64,000 nucleotides of DNA from Variovorax sp. Root411. GTDB taxonomy: Bacteria; Pseudomonadota; Gammaproteobacteria; Burkholderiales; Burkholderiaceae_C. The translations under genes were made by a program, and so were the position numbers. Position 1 is the first letter of the stretch. Each line of letters opens with the position of its first letter. This document shows positions 1 to 8,814 of the stretch, in pieces. A model generated the notes under the pieces. The model searched no databases and was not told the origin of the DNA. It saw only the letters and a list, made by a program, of their open reading frames with translations. The stretch is taken from the NCBI RefSeq assembly GCF_001425205.1, contig NZ_LMDW01000012.1, positions 203,584-267,583 of the forward strand, given 5' to 3'.

Positions 1-41
1 AGGGAGGGCGGGTTTCGGGCATGGACGGATGAAGGCGCCGG

Positions 42-536
42 TCAGCGCTCGTGAGGAAAAAGCCGTTCGATCGGACAGTGCGTCTTGATGAACGGCGACT
101 TGATGACGATGTAGCTGAAGTACTTCGCGATGCCGATGTTGCGTTCGAGCAGCCCCTCGATCACTTCCTGGTAGTGGTTCACGCCGCGCGTGAGGAAGCG
201 CAGCAGGTAGTCGTAGCCGCCGCTGACGAGGTGGCATTCGAGCACCTCGTCGACCTCGCGGATCGCGGCCTCGAAGCGCACGAAGTCCTCGCGGTGGTGG
301 TCCGACAGCGTGACCTCGGTGAACACGGTCAGCGTGTCGCCGAGCTTTTCGAGCCGCAGGTGCGCGCCATAGCCCGCGATATAGCCGGCCTGCTCCAGCC
401 GCTTCACGCGGATCAGGCAGGGGCTGGGCGACAACCCGACCGCATCCGCCAGGTCGACGTTGGTCATGCGCCCGTTCTTCTGCAGTTGGGCGAGGATGCG
501 CAGGTCGAGTCGGTCGATCTTGAAAGCTTCTGACAT
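42..536 (-). CDS. Lrp/AsnC-family transcriptional regulator
   Basis: A 164-residue DNA-binding regulator of the feast/famine type. Residues about 6-55 form the AsnC winged helix-turn-helix, including the motif RLDLRILAQLQKNGR and the recognition segment LSPSPCLIRVKRLE. Residues about 70-145 match the RAM ligand-binding domain that senses amino acids and drives oligomerisation. The length is normal for the family. It sits 76 bases downstream of the aminotransferase gene on the same strand, so it plausibly controls amine or amino-acid catabolism genes here. Ligand and targets cannot be read from the sequence. The start is the only good ATG before the helix-turn-helix. Confidence 0.93.
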   Translation of the reverse strand: MSEAFKIDRLDLRILAQLQKNGRMTNVDLADAVGLSPSPCLIRVKRLEQAGYIAGYGAHLRLEKLGDTLTVFTEVTLSDHHREDFVRFEAAIREVDEVLECHLVSGGYDYLLRFLTRGVNHYQEVIEGLLERNIGIAKYFSYIVIKSPFIKTHCPIERLFPHER

Positions 537-612
537 CGCGGTGCCTGGAGAGAAGGAAGGTCCGATTCTGCGTCGCCGCCGGGTCTTGCGGAGCTTTTGT
601 GCGCCGGCTTGT

Positions 613-2016
613 TCAGGCCGCCAGCGCGGCGCGAACGTCGGGCGCGTCGAGCACTTCGTCGAGCGTCTTCTTCAGCCGTGCGAACAGCTGCGCGAACTCG
701 TCCTCGGTGAAGGTGAGCGCGGGCGCAAAGCCGAGGACGTGGTCGCCGAAGGCGCGGAATACCAGGCCGTTGCGGTAGGCGGCGGCGAAGATGCGCTCGG
801 GCAGTCCAAGCGATGCGTCGAAGCCGCGCTTGCTCGCCTTGTCGCTCACCAGATCCAGCGCGCCCAGCAGGCCGCGGTGGCGGGCGTCGCCCACCAGCGG
901 ATGGGCACGCAGCGCGTCGAGCCCGGCCGCAAAGTGCGCCGCACCGCGCTGGCCGTTGGCGAGCACGCCGCCCTCTTCGTAGAGCCGCAGCACCTCGAGC
1001 GCGACCGCCGCACTGACCGGGTGCGCCGAATACGTCGCGCCGTGTCCGACGAGGGCGCCTTCGGGCACGCCGTCGGCGATGCCGGCATAGACCTTCTCCG
1101 ACATCATCGTGGCGCCCATCGGCACGTAGCCGGCGGTCAGGCCCTTGGCCATGGTCATGAGGTCGGGTTCCACGCCTTCGGCCTCGCAGGCGAACATCGG
1201 GCCGGTGCGGCCGAAGCCGGTGATGACCTCGTCCACCACGAAGAGGATGTCGAGCTCGCGCGCAGCCTCGCGCATGGCCTTGAGCCAGCCCTTGGGCGGC
1301 ACGATGACGCCGCCCGAGCCCTGGATCGGCTCGCAGAAGAATGCGGCCACGTTGTCCGCGCCCAGCTCGGCCACCTTGGCGCGCAGCGACGCGACCGATG
1401 CGGCGATCAGTGTTTGCGCGTCGGTCCCGTCCGGCTGGCGGTACGGATTCGGCGAAGGAATGTAGTGCTGCGTTGGCAGCGGCAGGTCGAAGCCGCGGTG
1501 GAAGGCCGGCAGCGCGGTCAGGCCCGCGCCGGTGGACGACGAGCCGTGGTAGCCGCGCTCCAGCGCGATGAAGTGCTTCTTCGACGGCCGGCCGGTCGCG
1601 TTGTAGTGCTGCACGATGAAGCGCACGGCGGCATCGACCGCCTCCGAGCCACCCAGCGTGAGGTACACGCGGGTCAGCGATGCGGGCGTGATCTGCACCA
1701 GCTTTTCGGCAAGGCGGATGGCCGGCTCGCTGCTGAAGTGGAAATAGCCGGTCGCGTAGGGCAGCCGGCGCATCTGTTCGGCCGCGGCCTGCACCACGCT
1801 CTCCTGCCCGTAGCCCACGTTCACGCACCACAGGCCGGCGAAGGCGTCGAGCAGCTCGTGGCCGTTGCTGTCGGTCAGCCAGGCGCCGCGGCCCGAGGCC
1901 AGCACGGTGGGGCCGCGCTGCTCGTGCACGCGCCAGGGCGAGACGGGGTGGATCAAGTGCGCGCGGTCGATCGCGTCGAGCGCGGCTTGGTGAGGCAATG
2001 CGGTGGGATGCGTCAT
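613..2016 (-). CDS. class III (omega-type) PLP-dependent aminotransferase
   Basis: A 467-residue fold-type I transaminase that moves an amino group from an amine or omega-amino acid to a keto acid in the cytoplasm. The PLP lysine is K291 in the motif MAKGLTAGY, and the cofactor aspartate is near residue 262 in VVDEVITGFGRTG. A GGSEAVDAA segment near the N-terminus binds phosphate. The family includes putrescine-pyruvate and beta-alanine-pyruvate transaminases. The substrate is not certain, but the oxidase and succinate-semialdehyde dehydrogenase in the facing operon fit amine degradation. The frame stays open upstream to 2115. The chosen ATG removes a 33-residue extension that is low in family similarity. 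Confidence 0.9.
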   Translation of the reverse strand: MTHPTALPHQAALDAIDRAHLIHPVSPWRVHEQRGPTVLASGRGAWLTDSNGHELLDAFAGLWCVNVGYGQESVVQAAAEQMRRLPYATGYFHFSSEPAIRLAEKLVQITPASLTRVYLTLGGSEAVDAAVRFIVQHYNATGRPSKKHFIALERGYHGSSSTGAGLTALPAFHRGFDLPLPTQHYIPSPNPYRQPDGTDAQTLIAASVASLRAKVAELGADNVAAFFCEPIQGSGGVIVPPKGWLKAMREAARELDILFVVDEVITGFGRTGPMFACEAEGVEPDLMTMAKGLTAGYVPMGATMMSEKVYAGIADGVPEGALVGHGATYSAHPVSAAVALEVLRLYEEGGVLANGQRGAAHFAAGLDALRAHPLVGDARHRGLLGALDLVSDKASKRGFDASLGLPERIFAAAYRNGLVFRAFGDHVLGFAPALTFTEDEFAQLFARLKKTLDEVLDAPDVRAALAA

Positions 2017-2192
2017 GGGCTGTGTCCGGAGGAAGCTGGTGGCGAAGGAAGCTTTCGATGGCCTCAGCTTAGGATGCGCAACCCTCGGCTTGGTGCTGCT
2101 TTGAGGCCTCTGCACGAAGCACGCTGCCGTTGTGGGTGCCGCGACAGCAGATCGTGCGGCGGGTCATGCGGCCTGCCTCCGGCAACTCGCGC

Positions 2193-3128
2193 TCAGTACC
2201 CCTTCAGGCGATCGACGAGGCCGACCATGGGCTCGCCCGCGGCGAAGCGCTGCACGTTGTCGAGCACCGCTTCGGCGGCACTGAGCGGCTGCGTCATGCT
2301 CGCGATGTGCGGTGTGAGCTGCACATGCGGATGGCGCCAGAACGCATGCGCCGGCGGCAGCGGTTCGGGGTCGGTCACGTCGAGCACGGCATCGCCGACC
2401 TGGCCGCTGGCGAGCGCGGCGAGCAGGTCGGTATCGACGAGCTGCGGGCCGCGGCCCACGTGCACCAGCCCAGCACCCACGGGCAACATCGAGAACAGCC
2501 GCGCGTCGAGGAAGCCGCGCGTCGAATCGGTCAGCGGCAGCAGGCACACGAGGATGTCGGTGCGTGCAAGAAAGGCCGGCAGCTCGTCGGCACCGGCATG
2601 GCATTGCACGCCGTCGACCGTGTGCCGCGAGCGGCTCCATCCCGCGCAATCGAAACCCATGCCGACGAGTTGCGCCAGCACGGCCTGCCCGAGCGAGCCG
2701 AGCCCGAGCACGCCGACGCGCCGTTCACCCGCGGGCCGCACCGGCAGCGGCTTCCACTGTCCCTCCTGCTGCTGGCGCCTGTATTGCGGCATGTCGCGAT
2801 GCAGGCCGAGCACCGCATGCGTCACGTACTCGACCATGCCGCCCACGATGCCGGGCTCCACCATGCGCACCACGGGCAGCGCGGGCGGCAGCGCGGCGAA
2901 GTCGAACTGGTCGACGCCCGCGCCCGAGGAGAACAGCACTTCGAGATTCGGAAAGCGCGCCGCCAGATCGTCCGGCGGCTCCCAGGCGGCGAGAAAGCGT
3001 ACCTGCGCGGGATCGCCGATGTCGGGCCAGATGCGGAAGTCGATGTCGGGTGCGCGGCGGCGGAACACTTCGGCCCACAGGCGGCCTCGCACGGGGTCGG
3101 ATTTGTAGAGGAAGGTGGTGGTGGTCAT
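2193..3128 (-). CDS. ghrA: D-2-hydroxyacid dehydrogenase, glyoxylate/hydroxypyruvate reductase A type
   Basis: A 311-residue NAD(P)-dependent dehydrogenase that interconverts 2-oxo and D-2-hydroxy acids such as glyoxylate/glycolate or hydroxypyruvate/glycerate. The Rossmann motif GLGSLG lies near residue 140. The catalytic triad is visible as Arg in VGRGPQL, Glu in DPEPLP and His in LTPHIAS. The short N-terminal domain and total length fit the GhrA subgroup rather than the longer SerA enzymes. It lies on the same strand as the aminotransferase and could process its keto product, which is inference. The symbol is given on subgroup similarity. Confidence 0.85.
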   Translation of the reverse strand: MTTTTFLYKSDPVRGRLWAEVFRRRAPDIDFRIWPDIGDPAQVRFLAAWEPPDDLAARFPNLEVLFSSGAGVDQFDFAALPPALPVVRMVEPGIVGGMVEYVTHAVLGLHRDMPQYRRQQQEGQWKPLPVRPAGERRVGVLGLGSLGQAVLAQLVGMGFDCAGWSRSRHTVDGVQCHAGADELPAFLARTDILVCLLPLTDSTRGFLDARLFSMLPVGAGLVHVGRGPQLVDTDLLAALASGQVGDAVLDVTDPEPLPPAHAFWRHPHVQLTPHIASMTQPLSAAEAVLDNVQRFAAGEPMVGLVDRLKGY

Positions 3129-3171
3129 GGGTTTTGTTTGTGGGTGCGTTCTGGGGCGCTGTTGTTCGGGG

Positions 3172-3350
3172 TGCGTGCACAGGCCGCCGGGTACTCCCCT
3201 CCGCGAATGTCCCCCGCTTCGCTCCTCCTTTATTTCGCTGCGGGGAGCACCCGACGCCCTGTGATGGGGTGCCTTGCGCAGCGAAATAAAGGAGGAGGCC
3301 GCAGGCCGGGGGACATTCGCGGAGCAAGGTACCCCGTCGGCGTGATCGCC
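3172..3350. repeat. composite palindromic repeat, locus A
   Basis: Two inverted copies of a core of about 42 bases face each other, at 3200-3241 and 3278-3323. The core includes GCGAATGTCCCCCGC and CCTCCTTTATTTCGCTGC. The left unit is bounded by GGGTACTCCCC and GGGGAGCACCC. The right unit is bounded by GGGGTGCCTTGC and GCAAGGTACCCC and ends in a GGCGTGATC flank. The central spacer seen at loci B and C is missing, so the two units nearly touch. It lies between two minus-strand genes. Confidence 0.9.
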
Positions 3351-3368
3351 CCGCCAACAAGCAAGCCT

Positions 3369-4244
3369 TCACCCAACAGCCTGGGTAACAACAGCAAAGA
3401 GCGAAGGCCCGCCAGCCGGCGTAACCAGCGGCACACCACGCACCATCGTCGTAGGCGCATCAACGCGCAGCAGCCCGATGCTCTCCAGACATTCGGCCAG
3501 CCCACTGTCGAAGTCGATGTCGATGCGCGTGAAGTGCCCCGCGTTGACGCTGGCGAGATGTGCGATCAGCGCCTTCGCGCCGTCGAGGTCGGGCGCAACC
3601 ACAGGCCCGATGACATGCCCGCGCCCGAAGCGCCGCAGCATCGCGAAGCCGCGCGCTTCGTTGTCGTGGTCGAGCACCACGCAGGCATCGGCGTTGGCCA
3701 GCAGATCGGCGATCAGCGCATCGCGCGGCATGCCGCGCGCCGCAGCGTCGAGCGCCTGCAGGGTGGCCGCCTCGTTCTGGCCGGCGGGCCGCAGGCGCCA
3801 GCCCGGCTGCAGCGCAACCAGCGGCGCCGGCTGCGCGATGCCCTGGTGCTGCCTCAGTTCGCCCGTGCGCACGAAACCCAGCCGCTCGTACAGGCCGCGC
3901 CCTTCGGCGGTGGCCTGGAGCAGCACCGTGTGCTCCTCCAGGCCTTCGAGCATCGCGCTCATCAGCCTGTGCCCGATGCGCCGGCCCTGGCAGGCCGGCG
4001 TCACGATCACGAGGCCGATGGTGGCGTGGCGCTCGCCCCAGTGCCAGCGCTGGGCAGTGGCGACGATCTCGCCGTCGCGCTCGGCCACGACGCCCTCGGC
4101 ATGCGCGAACACCTGCGCCCAGTCGGCCAGCCGGTGCGGCCAGCGCAACTGGGCCGACAGCGCATGCGTGGACGGCAGGTCGGCGGACGTCATCGGTCGG
4201 AGCACCACGCCGTCGTCGGGTGCATTCGGGGTCTGATCGGGCAT
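3369..4244 (-). CDS. GNAT-family N-acetyltransferase
   Basis: A 291-residue acetyl-CoA-dependent acetyltransferase. Residues about 10-135 form a standard GNAT domain with the acetyl-CoA motif QGRRIGHRLM and the terminal segment YERLGFVRTGE. The C-terminal half, about 145-290, resembles the second domain found in two-domain GNAT proteins of the YitH type. The acceptor is unknown. An in-frame extension reaches 4400, but the ATG chosen starts just before the conserved VLRPMTSADL strand and the extension is arginine and cysteine rich without family character. A composite repeat lies immediately downstream of its stop. Confidence 0.88.
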   Translation of the reverse strand: MPDQTPNAPDDGVVLRPMTSADLPSTHALSAQLRWPHRLADWAQVFAHAEGVVAERDGEIVATAQRWHWGERHATIGLVIVTPACQGRRIGHRLMSAMLEGLEEHTVLLQATAEGRGLYERLGFVRTGELRQHQGIAQPAPLVALQPGWRLRPAGQNEAATLQALDAAARGMPRDALIADLLANADACVVLDHDNEARGFAMLRRFGRGHVIGPVVAPDLDGAKALIAHLASVNAGHFTRIDIDFDSGLAECLESIGLLRVDAPTTMVRGVPLVTPAGGPSLFAVVTQAVG

Positions 4245-4844
4245 TGGAAAGTCTCTGTGGCGAAGGGGATGTCCCTTGCATCTTGGACGACATCGGCACC
4301 CGATGCCAGACCGAAATCGCGTGCCGGCGCAACTCGCAAGCTTCGCCTGCCAGGGGCCCGGGTTTTGCAATTCGCTGCCGCCACGGGTTCGCTTACGCAC
4401 ACAAATGCCGTGCCAACCTGCCTAGCATCGTCCGTCCTTCCTCCGGTGCCATCGCGGCCTCTCTCCATTCCTCGCATGCAAGTCTTCGACCCGCTCAAGA
4501 TCCAGGTGCCCTCGGGGCAGTTCATCGGCGGACGCCTCGTCCCCGATGCAGGCCTGCGCTTCAAAAGCGTGCCGATCGACTTCGCCGCGACGCACCGAGG
4601 TGCATGGCCGCACGCGCCAGGGGCAGACCGCATGGCATGCCGCCACACCCCCTCCAAACCGCAGCTTTCATGCGCCAGATGCCGTATTTCCCAATACCTG
4701 CGGCACGGCTGCGTGCTGCAATCACTTCGTCATGAGCTTGTCGCATTTGTCGTCCAAGGAACTTGAAACCATGAGCCCCCGCCCCAGGCAAATCGCCCCC
4801 GATCGCCACGGCATGCCGGCTCGCTCCTGCGTGGGCCGGATGCC
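4245..4844. other. 600-base intergenic region between divergent genes
   Basis: No intact gene is convincing here. The region must carry the promoters for the acetyltransferase (minus strand) and the FAD oxidoreductase operon (plus strand). Several short open frames exist, but only the one starting at 4476 shows protein-family character, and it is listed separately as a remnant. I found no clear operator palindrome or terminator. Confidence 0.5.
4476..4580 (+). pseudogene. possible remnant of an aldehyde dehydrogenase N-terminus
   Basis: The frame opening with ATG at 4476 reads MQVFDPLKIQVPSGQFIGGR and then loses all resemblance to any family. The opening resembles the first strand of aldehyde dehydrogenases, where a short leader is followed by FIGG(R/Q). 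Nothing like the NAD-binding or catalytic regions follows in any frame before the next gene at 4845. If real, this is a gene reduced to its first 30 or so codons, left beside an amine-oxidation operon that has its own intact aldehyde dehydrogenase. The evidence is thin and the match could be chance. Confidence 0.3.
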
Positions 4845-6137
4845 ATGAAGCTCGACTCCTACTGGACCGATTCGGCCCCCGCGTTTCTGGCCGCGCCGCA
4901 GGAGCTGCCAGCGCAGGTCGACGTCGCGATCGTGGGCGGCGGCTTCACCGGCCTTTCGGCCGCGCTGACGATGGCCAAACGCGGTGCCCGGGTCGCGGTG
5001 CTGGAAGCCGGCCCGCGCGTGGCGGCCGAAGCCTCGGGGCGCAACGGCGGGCACGTCAACAACGGGCTGGCCGTCGACTATGCCGATGTGGCGGCCAAGG
5101 TCGGCGTCGAGCGGGCACGCGGCTGGTACAACGCCTACGACGACGCGGTCGACACGGTGGCGCGGCTGGTGCGCGACGAGGCCATCGACTGCGACTTCAT
5201 GCGCCACGGCAAGCTCAAGCTCGCCACGCGGGCCAACCAGATGGCCGCGCTCGAACGCAGCGCGCAACGCCTGGTCGACGACGGCGTGGACAGCGACGTC
5301 GAGATCCTCGATGCATCGCGCGTGCGCGCCGAGGTGCAGAGCGAGCGCTTCCACGGCGGCCTGCTCTACAAGCGCAGCGCCCAGATGCACATGGGCCGCT
5401 TCGCGCACGGGCTGGCGGCGGCCGCGCAGCGCAACGGCGCCGCGATCCACACCGGCACGGAAGTGCGGCGCATCGAACGCCTGGGCCAGGGCCATGCGCA
5501 TCGGCTGCACACCGCGCGCGGCGTGGTCACGGCGCAGCAGGTGCTGCTGGCCACGGGCGCGACGCGCCATGGCGGCTACGGCAGCTTCGGCTGGCTGCGC
5601 CGGCGCATCGTGCCGATCGGCAGCTTCATCGTGGTCACCGAACCGCTCGGCGCGGAGCGCGCGCAGGCGCTGCTCGCGGCCCGGCGCACCTATACGACCA
5701 TCGCGAACATCCATCACTACTTCAGGCTCACGGCCGACCACCGGCTGGTGTTCGGCGGACGCGCGCGCTTCGCGATTTCCAGCCCGCAGTCGGATGCGGC
5801 GAGCGGCGACATCCTGCGCGCGGGGCTGGCCGAGACCTTTCCGCAGCTCGGCGCGGTGCGGCTCGACTATTGCTGGGGCGGACTGGTCGACATGACGCAG
5901 GACCGACTGCCGCACGCCGGCGAGCGCGACGGCCTCTACTACGCGATGGGCTACAGCGGACACGGCACGCAGATGTCGGTCCACATGGGCGAACGCATGG
6001 CCGCCGTGATGAACGGCGACGCGGCCGCCAACCCCTGGCAGGGCCGCGACTGGCCCGCCATTCCCGGCCACTTCGGCCCGCCGTGGTTCTTGCCGGCGGT
6101 GGGCTTTTATTACCGGCTCAAGGACAGGCTGGCCTGA
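4845..6137 (+). CDS. FAD-dependent amine/amino-acid oxidoreductase (DAO family)
   Basis: A 430-residue flavoprotein of the D-amino-acid oxidase superfamily, close in layout to gamma-glutamylputrescine oxidase PuuB. The dinucleotide motif VGGGFTGLSAAL lies near residue 31 and the second-strand acid is in VLEAG. The segment GRNGGHVNNG follows, typical of the DadA/PuuB group, and the C-terminal FAD contact GYSGHGTQMS is present. It would oxidise an amine or amino acid to an imine in the cytoplasm. It is the first gene of a plus-strand operon with a peptide-type ABC transporter and succinate-semialdehyde dehydrogenase, so the imported compound is probably its substrate. The exact substrate is not known. 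Confidence 0.88.
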   Translation: MKLDSYWTDSAPAFLAAPQELPAQVDVAIVGGGFTGLSAALTMAKRGARVAVLEAGPRVAAEASGRNGGHVNNGLAVDYADVAAKVGVERARGWYNAYDDAVDTVARLVRDEAIDCDFMRHGKLKLATRANQMAALERSAQRLVDDGVDSDVEILDASRVRAEVQSERFHGGLLYKRSAQMHMGRFAHGLAAAAQRNGAAIHTGTEVRRIERLGQGHAHRLHTARGVVTAQQVLLATGATRHGGYGSFGWLRRRIVPIGSFIVVTEPLGAERAQALLAARRTYTTIANIHHYFRLTADHRLVFGGRARFAISSPQSDAASGDILRAGLAETFPQLGAVRLDYCWGGLVDMTQDRLPHAGERDGLYYAMGYSGHGTQMSVHMGERMAAVMNGDAAANPWQGRDWPAIPGHFGPPWFLPAVGFYYRLKDRLA

Positions 6138-6202
6138 GGGCCCGCAGTCCCGCGACACGCGTTCGATTTTTTTCCAACCCACGGCCCCAGGAGCATTTCA
6201 TC

Positions 6203-7825
6203 ATGAGCGACAGCAGCAACAAGCGTTTCGACAGACTCGTCGGTCCCGGCGAAAGCCTGCGCATGATGGAGTCGCTCAAGCGCGGCGCCACGCGGCGCGA
6301 CATCCTTTCGATGCTGATGGCCGGCGGCATGCAGGCCACGCTGGCCGGCGGCATCGCGGGCGCGGCGATGTCCGCCCATGCGCAGACGCCCAGGAAGGGC
6401 GGCCGCCTCCGGGTGGCCGGCGCCACCGCCGCGGCGACCGACACGCTCGACCCGGCCAAGCAGTCGAACCAGACCGACTACTCGCGCTGCAACATGGTCT
6501 ACAACGGCCTCACCTCGCTCGACGGCAGCCTCGCGCCGCAGCCCGCGCTGGCCGAATCGTTCACCACCAAGGACGCGAAGACCTGGGTCTTCACGCTGCG
6601 CAAGGGCGTGAGCTTCCACGACGGCAAGGCCCTTTCGCCCGCCGACGTCGTGTTCTCGGTCATGCGCCACAAGGACCCCGCCACCGCCTCCAAGGCCAAG
6701 GTGCTCGCCGACCAGATCGAGAGCGTCAAGGCCAGCGGCCCGAACGAGGTGACGATGGTGCTCAGCGCGCCGAACGCCGACCTGCCGGTGATCCTGGGCA
6801 CCTTCCACTTCCAGATCGTCAAGGAAGGCACCACCGACTTCAACGCCGGCATCGGCACCGGCCCGTACAAGCTCAAGGAATTCAAGCCCGGCGTGCGCTC
6901 GCTGATGGTGCGCAACGACGCCTACTGGAAGCCCGGCAAGCCCTACCTCGACGAGATCGAGTTCGTGGGCATCGGCGACGAGAGCGCGCGCGTCAACGCG
7001 CTGCTGTCCGGCGGCATGGACCTCGTGGGCTCGGTCAACCCCCGCTCGGTGGAGCGCGTGAAGGGCACGCCCGGGTACGGCATCTTCCTCACCCAGTCGG
7101 GCCAGTACTCCGACCTCATCATGCGCAAGGACACGGGCCCCGGCGCCAACCCGGATTTCGTGCTCGCGATGAAGCACATGTTCGACCGCGAGCAGATGAA
7201 GAAGACCATCGCGCTCGACTACGCGGTGATCGGCAACGACCAGCCGATCGACCCGACCAACCGCTTCCACTTCGCGGGCCTGCCGCAGCGCCCGTTCGAC
7301 CTCGACAAGGCCAAGTTCCACCTGCAGAAGTCCGGCGTCACCGGCAAGGTGCCGATGGTGGCTTCGCCGGCGGCGCTCTACTCGGTGGAGATGGCGCTGA
7401 TGCTGCAGCAGACCGCGCAGCGCGCGGGCCTGGAGATCGACATCAAGCGCATGCCGGCCGACGGCTACTGGTCGAACCACTGGCTCAACAGCCCGGTGGG
7501 CTTCGGCAACGTCAACCCGCGCCCGAGCGCCGACGTGCTGCTGACGCAGTTCTTCCAGTCGGGTGCGGCGTGGAACGAGTCGCGCTGGAAGAGCGAGAAG
7601 TTCGACCAGCTGCTGCTGGCCTCGCGCGCCGAGACCGACCTGGCCAAGCGCAAGCAGATGTACGCCGACATGCAGACCATGATCCACCAGGACGCCGGCA
7701 TCGGCATCCCGCTGTTCCTTGCCAGCATCGACGGCCACAGCGCCAAGCTCAAGGGCCTGTCGCCGATTCCGCTCGGCGGCCTGATGGGCTACAACTTCGC
7801 CGAGAACGTGTGGCTGGAAGCCTGA
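6203..7825 (+). CDS. ABC transporter substrate-binding protein, family 5 (peptide/opine type)
   Basis: A 540-residue periplasmic binding protein of the DppA/OppA (SBP_bac_5) family. A twin-arginine-like export signal, RRDILSMLMAGG, begins near residue 33 after an unusually long n-region, and the signal ends at SAHAQ. Mature-domain motifs include LAESFTTKDAKTWVFTLRKG and GTGPYKLKEF. The gene follows the FAD oxidoreductase by 65 bases and precedes two permeases and a fused ATPase, so it delivers the operon's substrate. Members of this family bind peptides, opines, amines or sugars. The ligand is open. The start is chosen to include the twin arginines. Confidence 0.93.
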   Translation: MSDSSNKRFDRLVGPGESLRMMESLKRGATRRDILSMLMAGGMQATLAGGIAGAAMSAHAQTPRKGGRLRVAGATAAATDTLDPAKQSNQTDYSRCNMVYNGLTSLDGSLAPQPALAESFTTKDAKTWVFTLRKGVSFHDGKALSPADVVFSVMRHKDPATASKAKVLADQIESVKASGPNEVTMVLSAPNADLPVILGTFHFQIVKEGTTDFNAGIGTGPYKLKEFKPGVRSLMVRNDAYWKPGKPYLDEIEFVGIGDESARVNALLSGGMDLVGSVNPRSVERVKGTPGYGIFLTQSGQYSDLIMRKDTGPGANPDFVLAMKHMFDREQMKKTIALDYAVIGNDQPIDPTNRFHFAGLPQRPFDLDKAKFHLQKSGVTGKVPMVASPAALYSVEMALMLQQTAQRAGLEIDIKRMPADGYWSNHWLNSPVGFGNVNPRPSADVLLTQFFQSGAAWNESRWKSEKFDQLLLASRAETDLAKRKQMYADMQTMIHQDAGIGIPLFLASIDGHSAKLKGLSPIPLGGLMGYNFAENVWLEA

Positions 7826-7847
7826 TCCGCGCGCCGGAACATTCTTC

Positions 7848-8804
7848 ATGAACCACGTGATCCTCAAGCTCCTCGTCCAGCGCATCGCGCTGGCGCTGCT
7901 GTCGCTGCTGGCGGTGTCGGTGATCGTGTTCTCGATCACCGCCGTGCTGCCGGGCGATGCAGCCCAGGAGCAGCTCGGCCAGGAAGCCACGCCCGAGGCG
8001 CTGGCCGCGCTGCGCACGCAGATGGGGCTGGACGTGCCGGCGCCGCGGCGCTACGCGCAATGGCTGCTCGGCATGGCCAAGGGCGACCTCGGCCGCTCGG
8101 CCACCACGCAGATGCCGGTGTCGGAACTGGTGGCAAGCCGCCTGCCCAACTCGCTGCTGCTTGCCGCCGTGACGGCCCTGTTCTCGGTGCCGATCGCGCT
8201 GGCGCTGGGCATCGCCTCGGCCGTGTGGCGCGGCTCCTGGTTCGACCGCGCGGCGTCCACGTCGGCGGTGGCGGTGGTGTCGGTGCCGGAGTTCCTGGTC
8301 GCGACGCTCGCGGTGCTGGTGTTCGCGGTCAAGCTGCGCTGGCTGCCGGCGCTCTCCTTCGTGAACGAGATCGAGTCGGTCGGCCAGCTGCTGCGCGCCT
8401 TCGCGATGCCGGTGCTGGTGCTGTGCTGCGTGATCGTCGCGCAGATGATGCGCATGACGCGCGCCGCGGTGATCGACCAGCTCGAGGCGCCCTACATCGA
8501 GATGGTGCGGCTCAAGGGTGCATCGCCGATGCGCATGGTGCTGGCGCATGCGCTGCCCAACGCGGTCGGCCCGATCGCGAATGCGGTGGCGCTGAGCCTG
8601 TCGTACCTCCTGGGCGGCGTGATCATCGTCGAGACGATCTTCAACTATCCCGGCATCGCCAAGCTGATGGTCGACGGCGTCTCGCAGCGCGACATGCCGC
8701 TGGTGCAGACCTGCGCCATGATCTTCTGCGCCGGCTACCTGATCCTCGTGACGGCAGCCGACATCTGCGGCATCGTCGCCAACCCCCGACTGCGCCACCG
8801 CTGA
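7848..8804 (+). CDS. ABC transporter permease, DppB type
   Basis: A 318-residue inner-membrane permease with about six membrane helices. The first helix starts near residue 10 (LALLSLLAVSVIVFSITAV), followed by the large periplasmic loop typical of DppB proteins. The cytoplasmic coupling motif is visible in YIEMVRLKGASPMRMVLAHA. It pairs with the next permease, 10 bases downstream, to form the transport channel for the operon's binding protein. Confidence 0.93.
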   Translation: MNHVILKLLVQRIALALLSLLAVSVIVFSITAVLPGDAAQEQLGQEATPEALAALRTQMGLDVPAPRRYAQWLLGMAKGDLGRSATTQMPVSELVASRLPNSLLLAAVTALFSVPIALALGIASAVWRGSWFDRAASTSAVAVVSVPEFLVATLAVLVFAVKLRWLPALSFVNEIESVGQLLRAFAMPVLVLCCVIVAQMMRMTRAAVIDQLEAPYIEMVRLKGASPMRMVLAHALPNAVGPIANAVALSLSYLLGGVIIVETIFNYPGIAKLMVDGVSQRDMPLVQTCAMIFCAGYLILVTAADICGIVANPRLRHR

Positions 8805-8814
8805 GGCGAGCCCT

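Noticed and set aside
460..3108. An 882-codon plus-strand open frame opposite the aminotransferase and dehydrogenase genes
   Set aside because: It is the shadow of two clear minus-strand enzyme genes in high-GC DNA; it is rich in Arg, Ala and Gly and has no family character.
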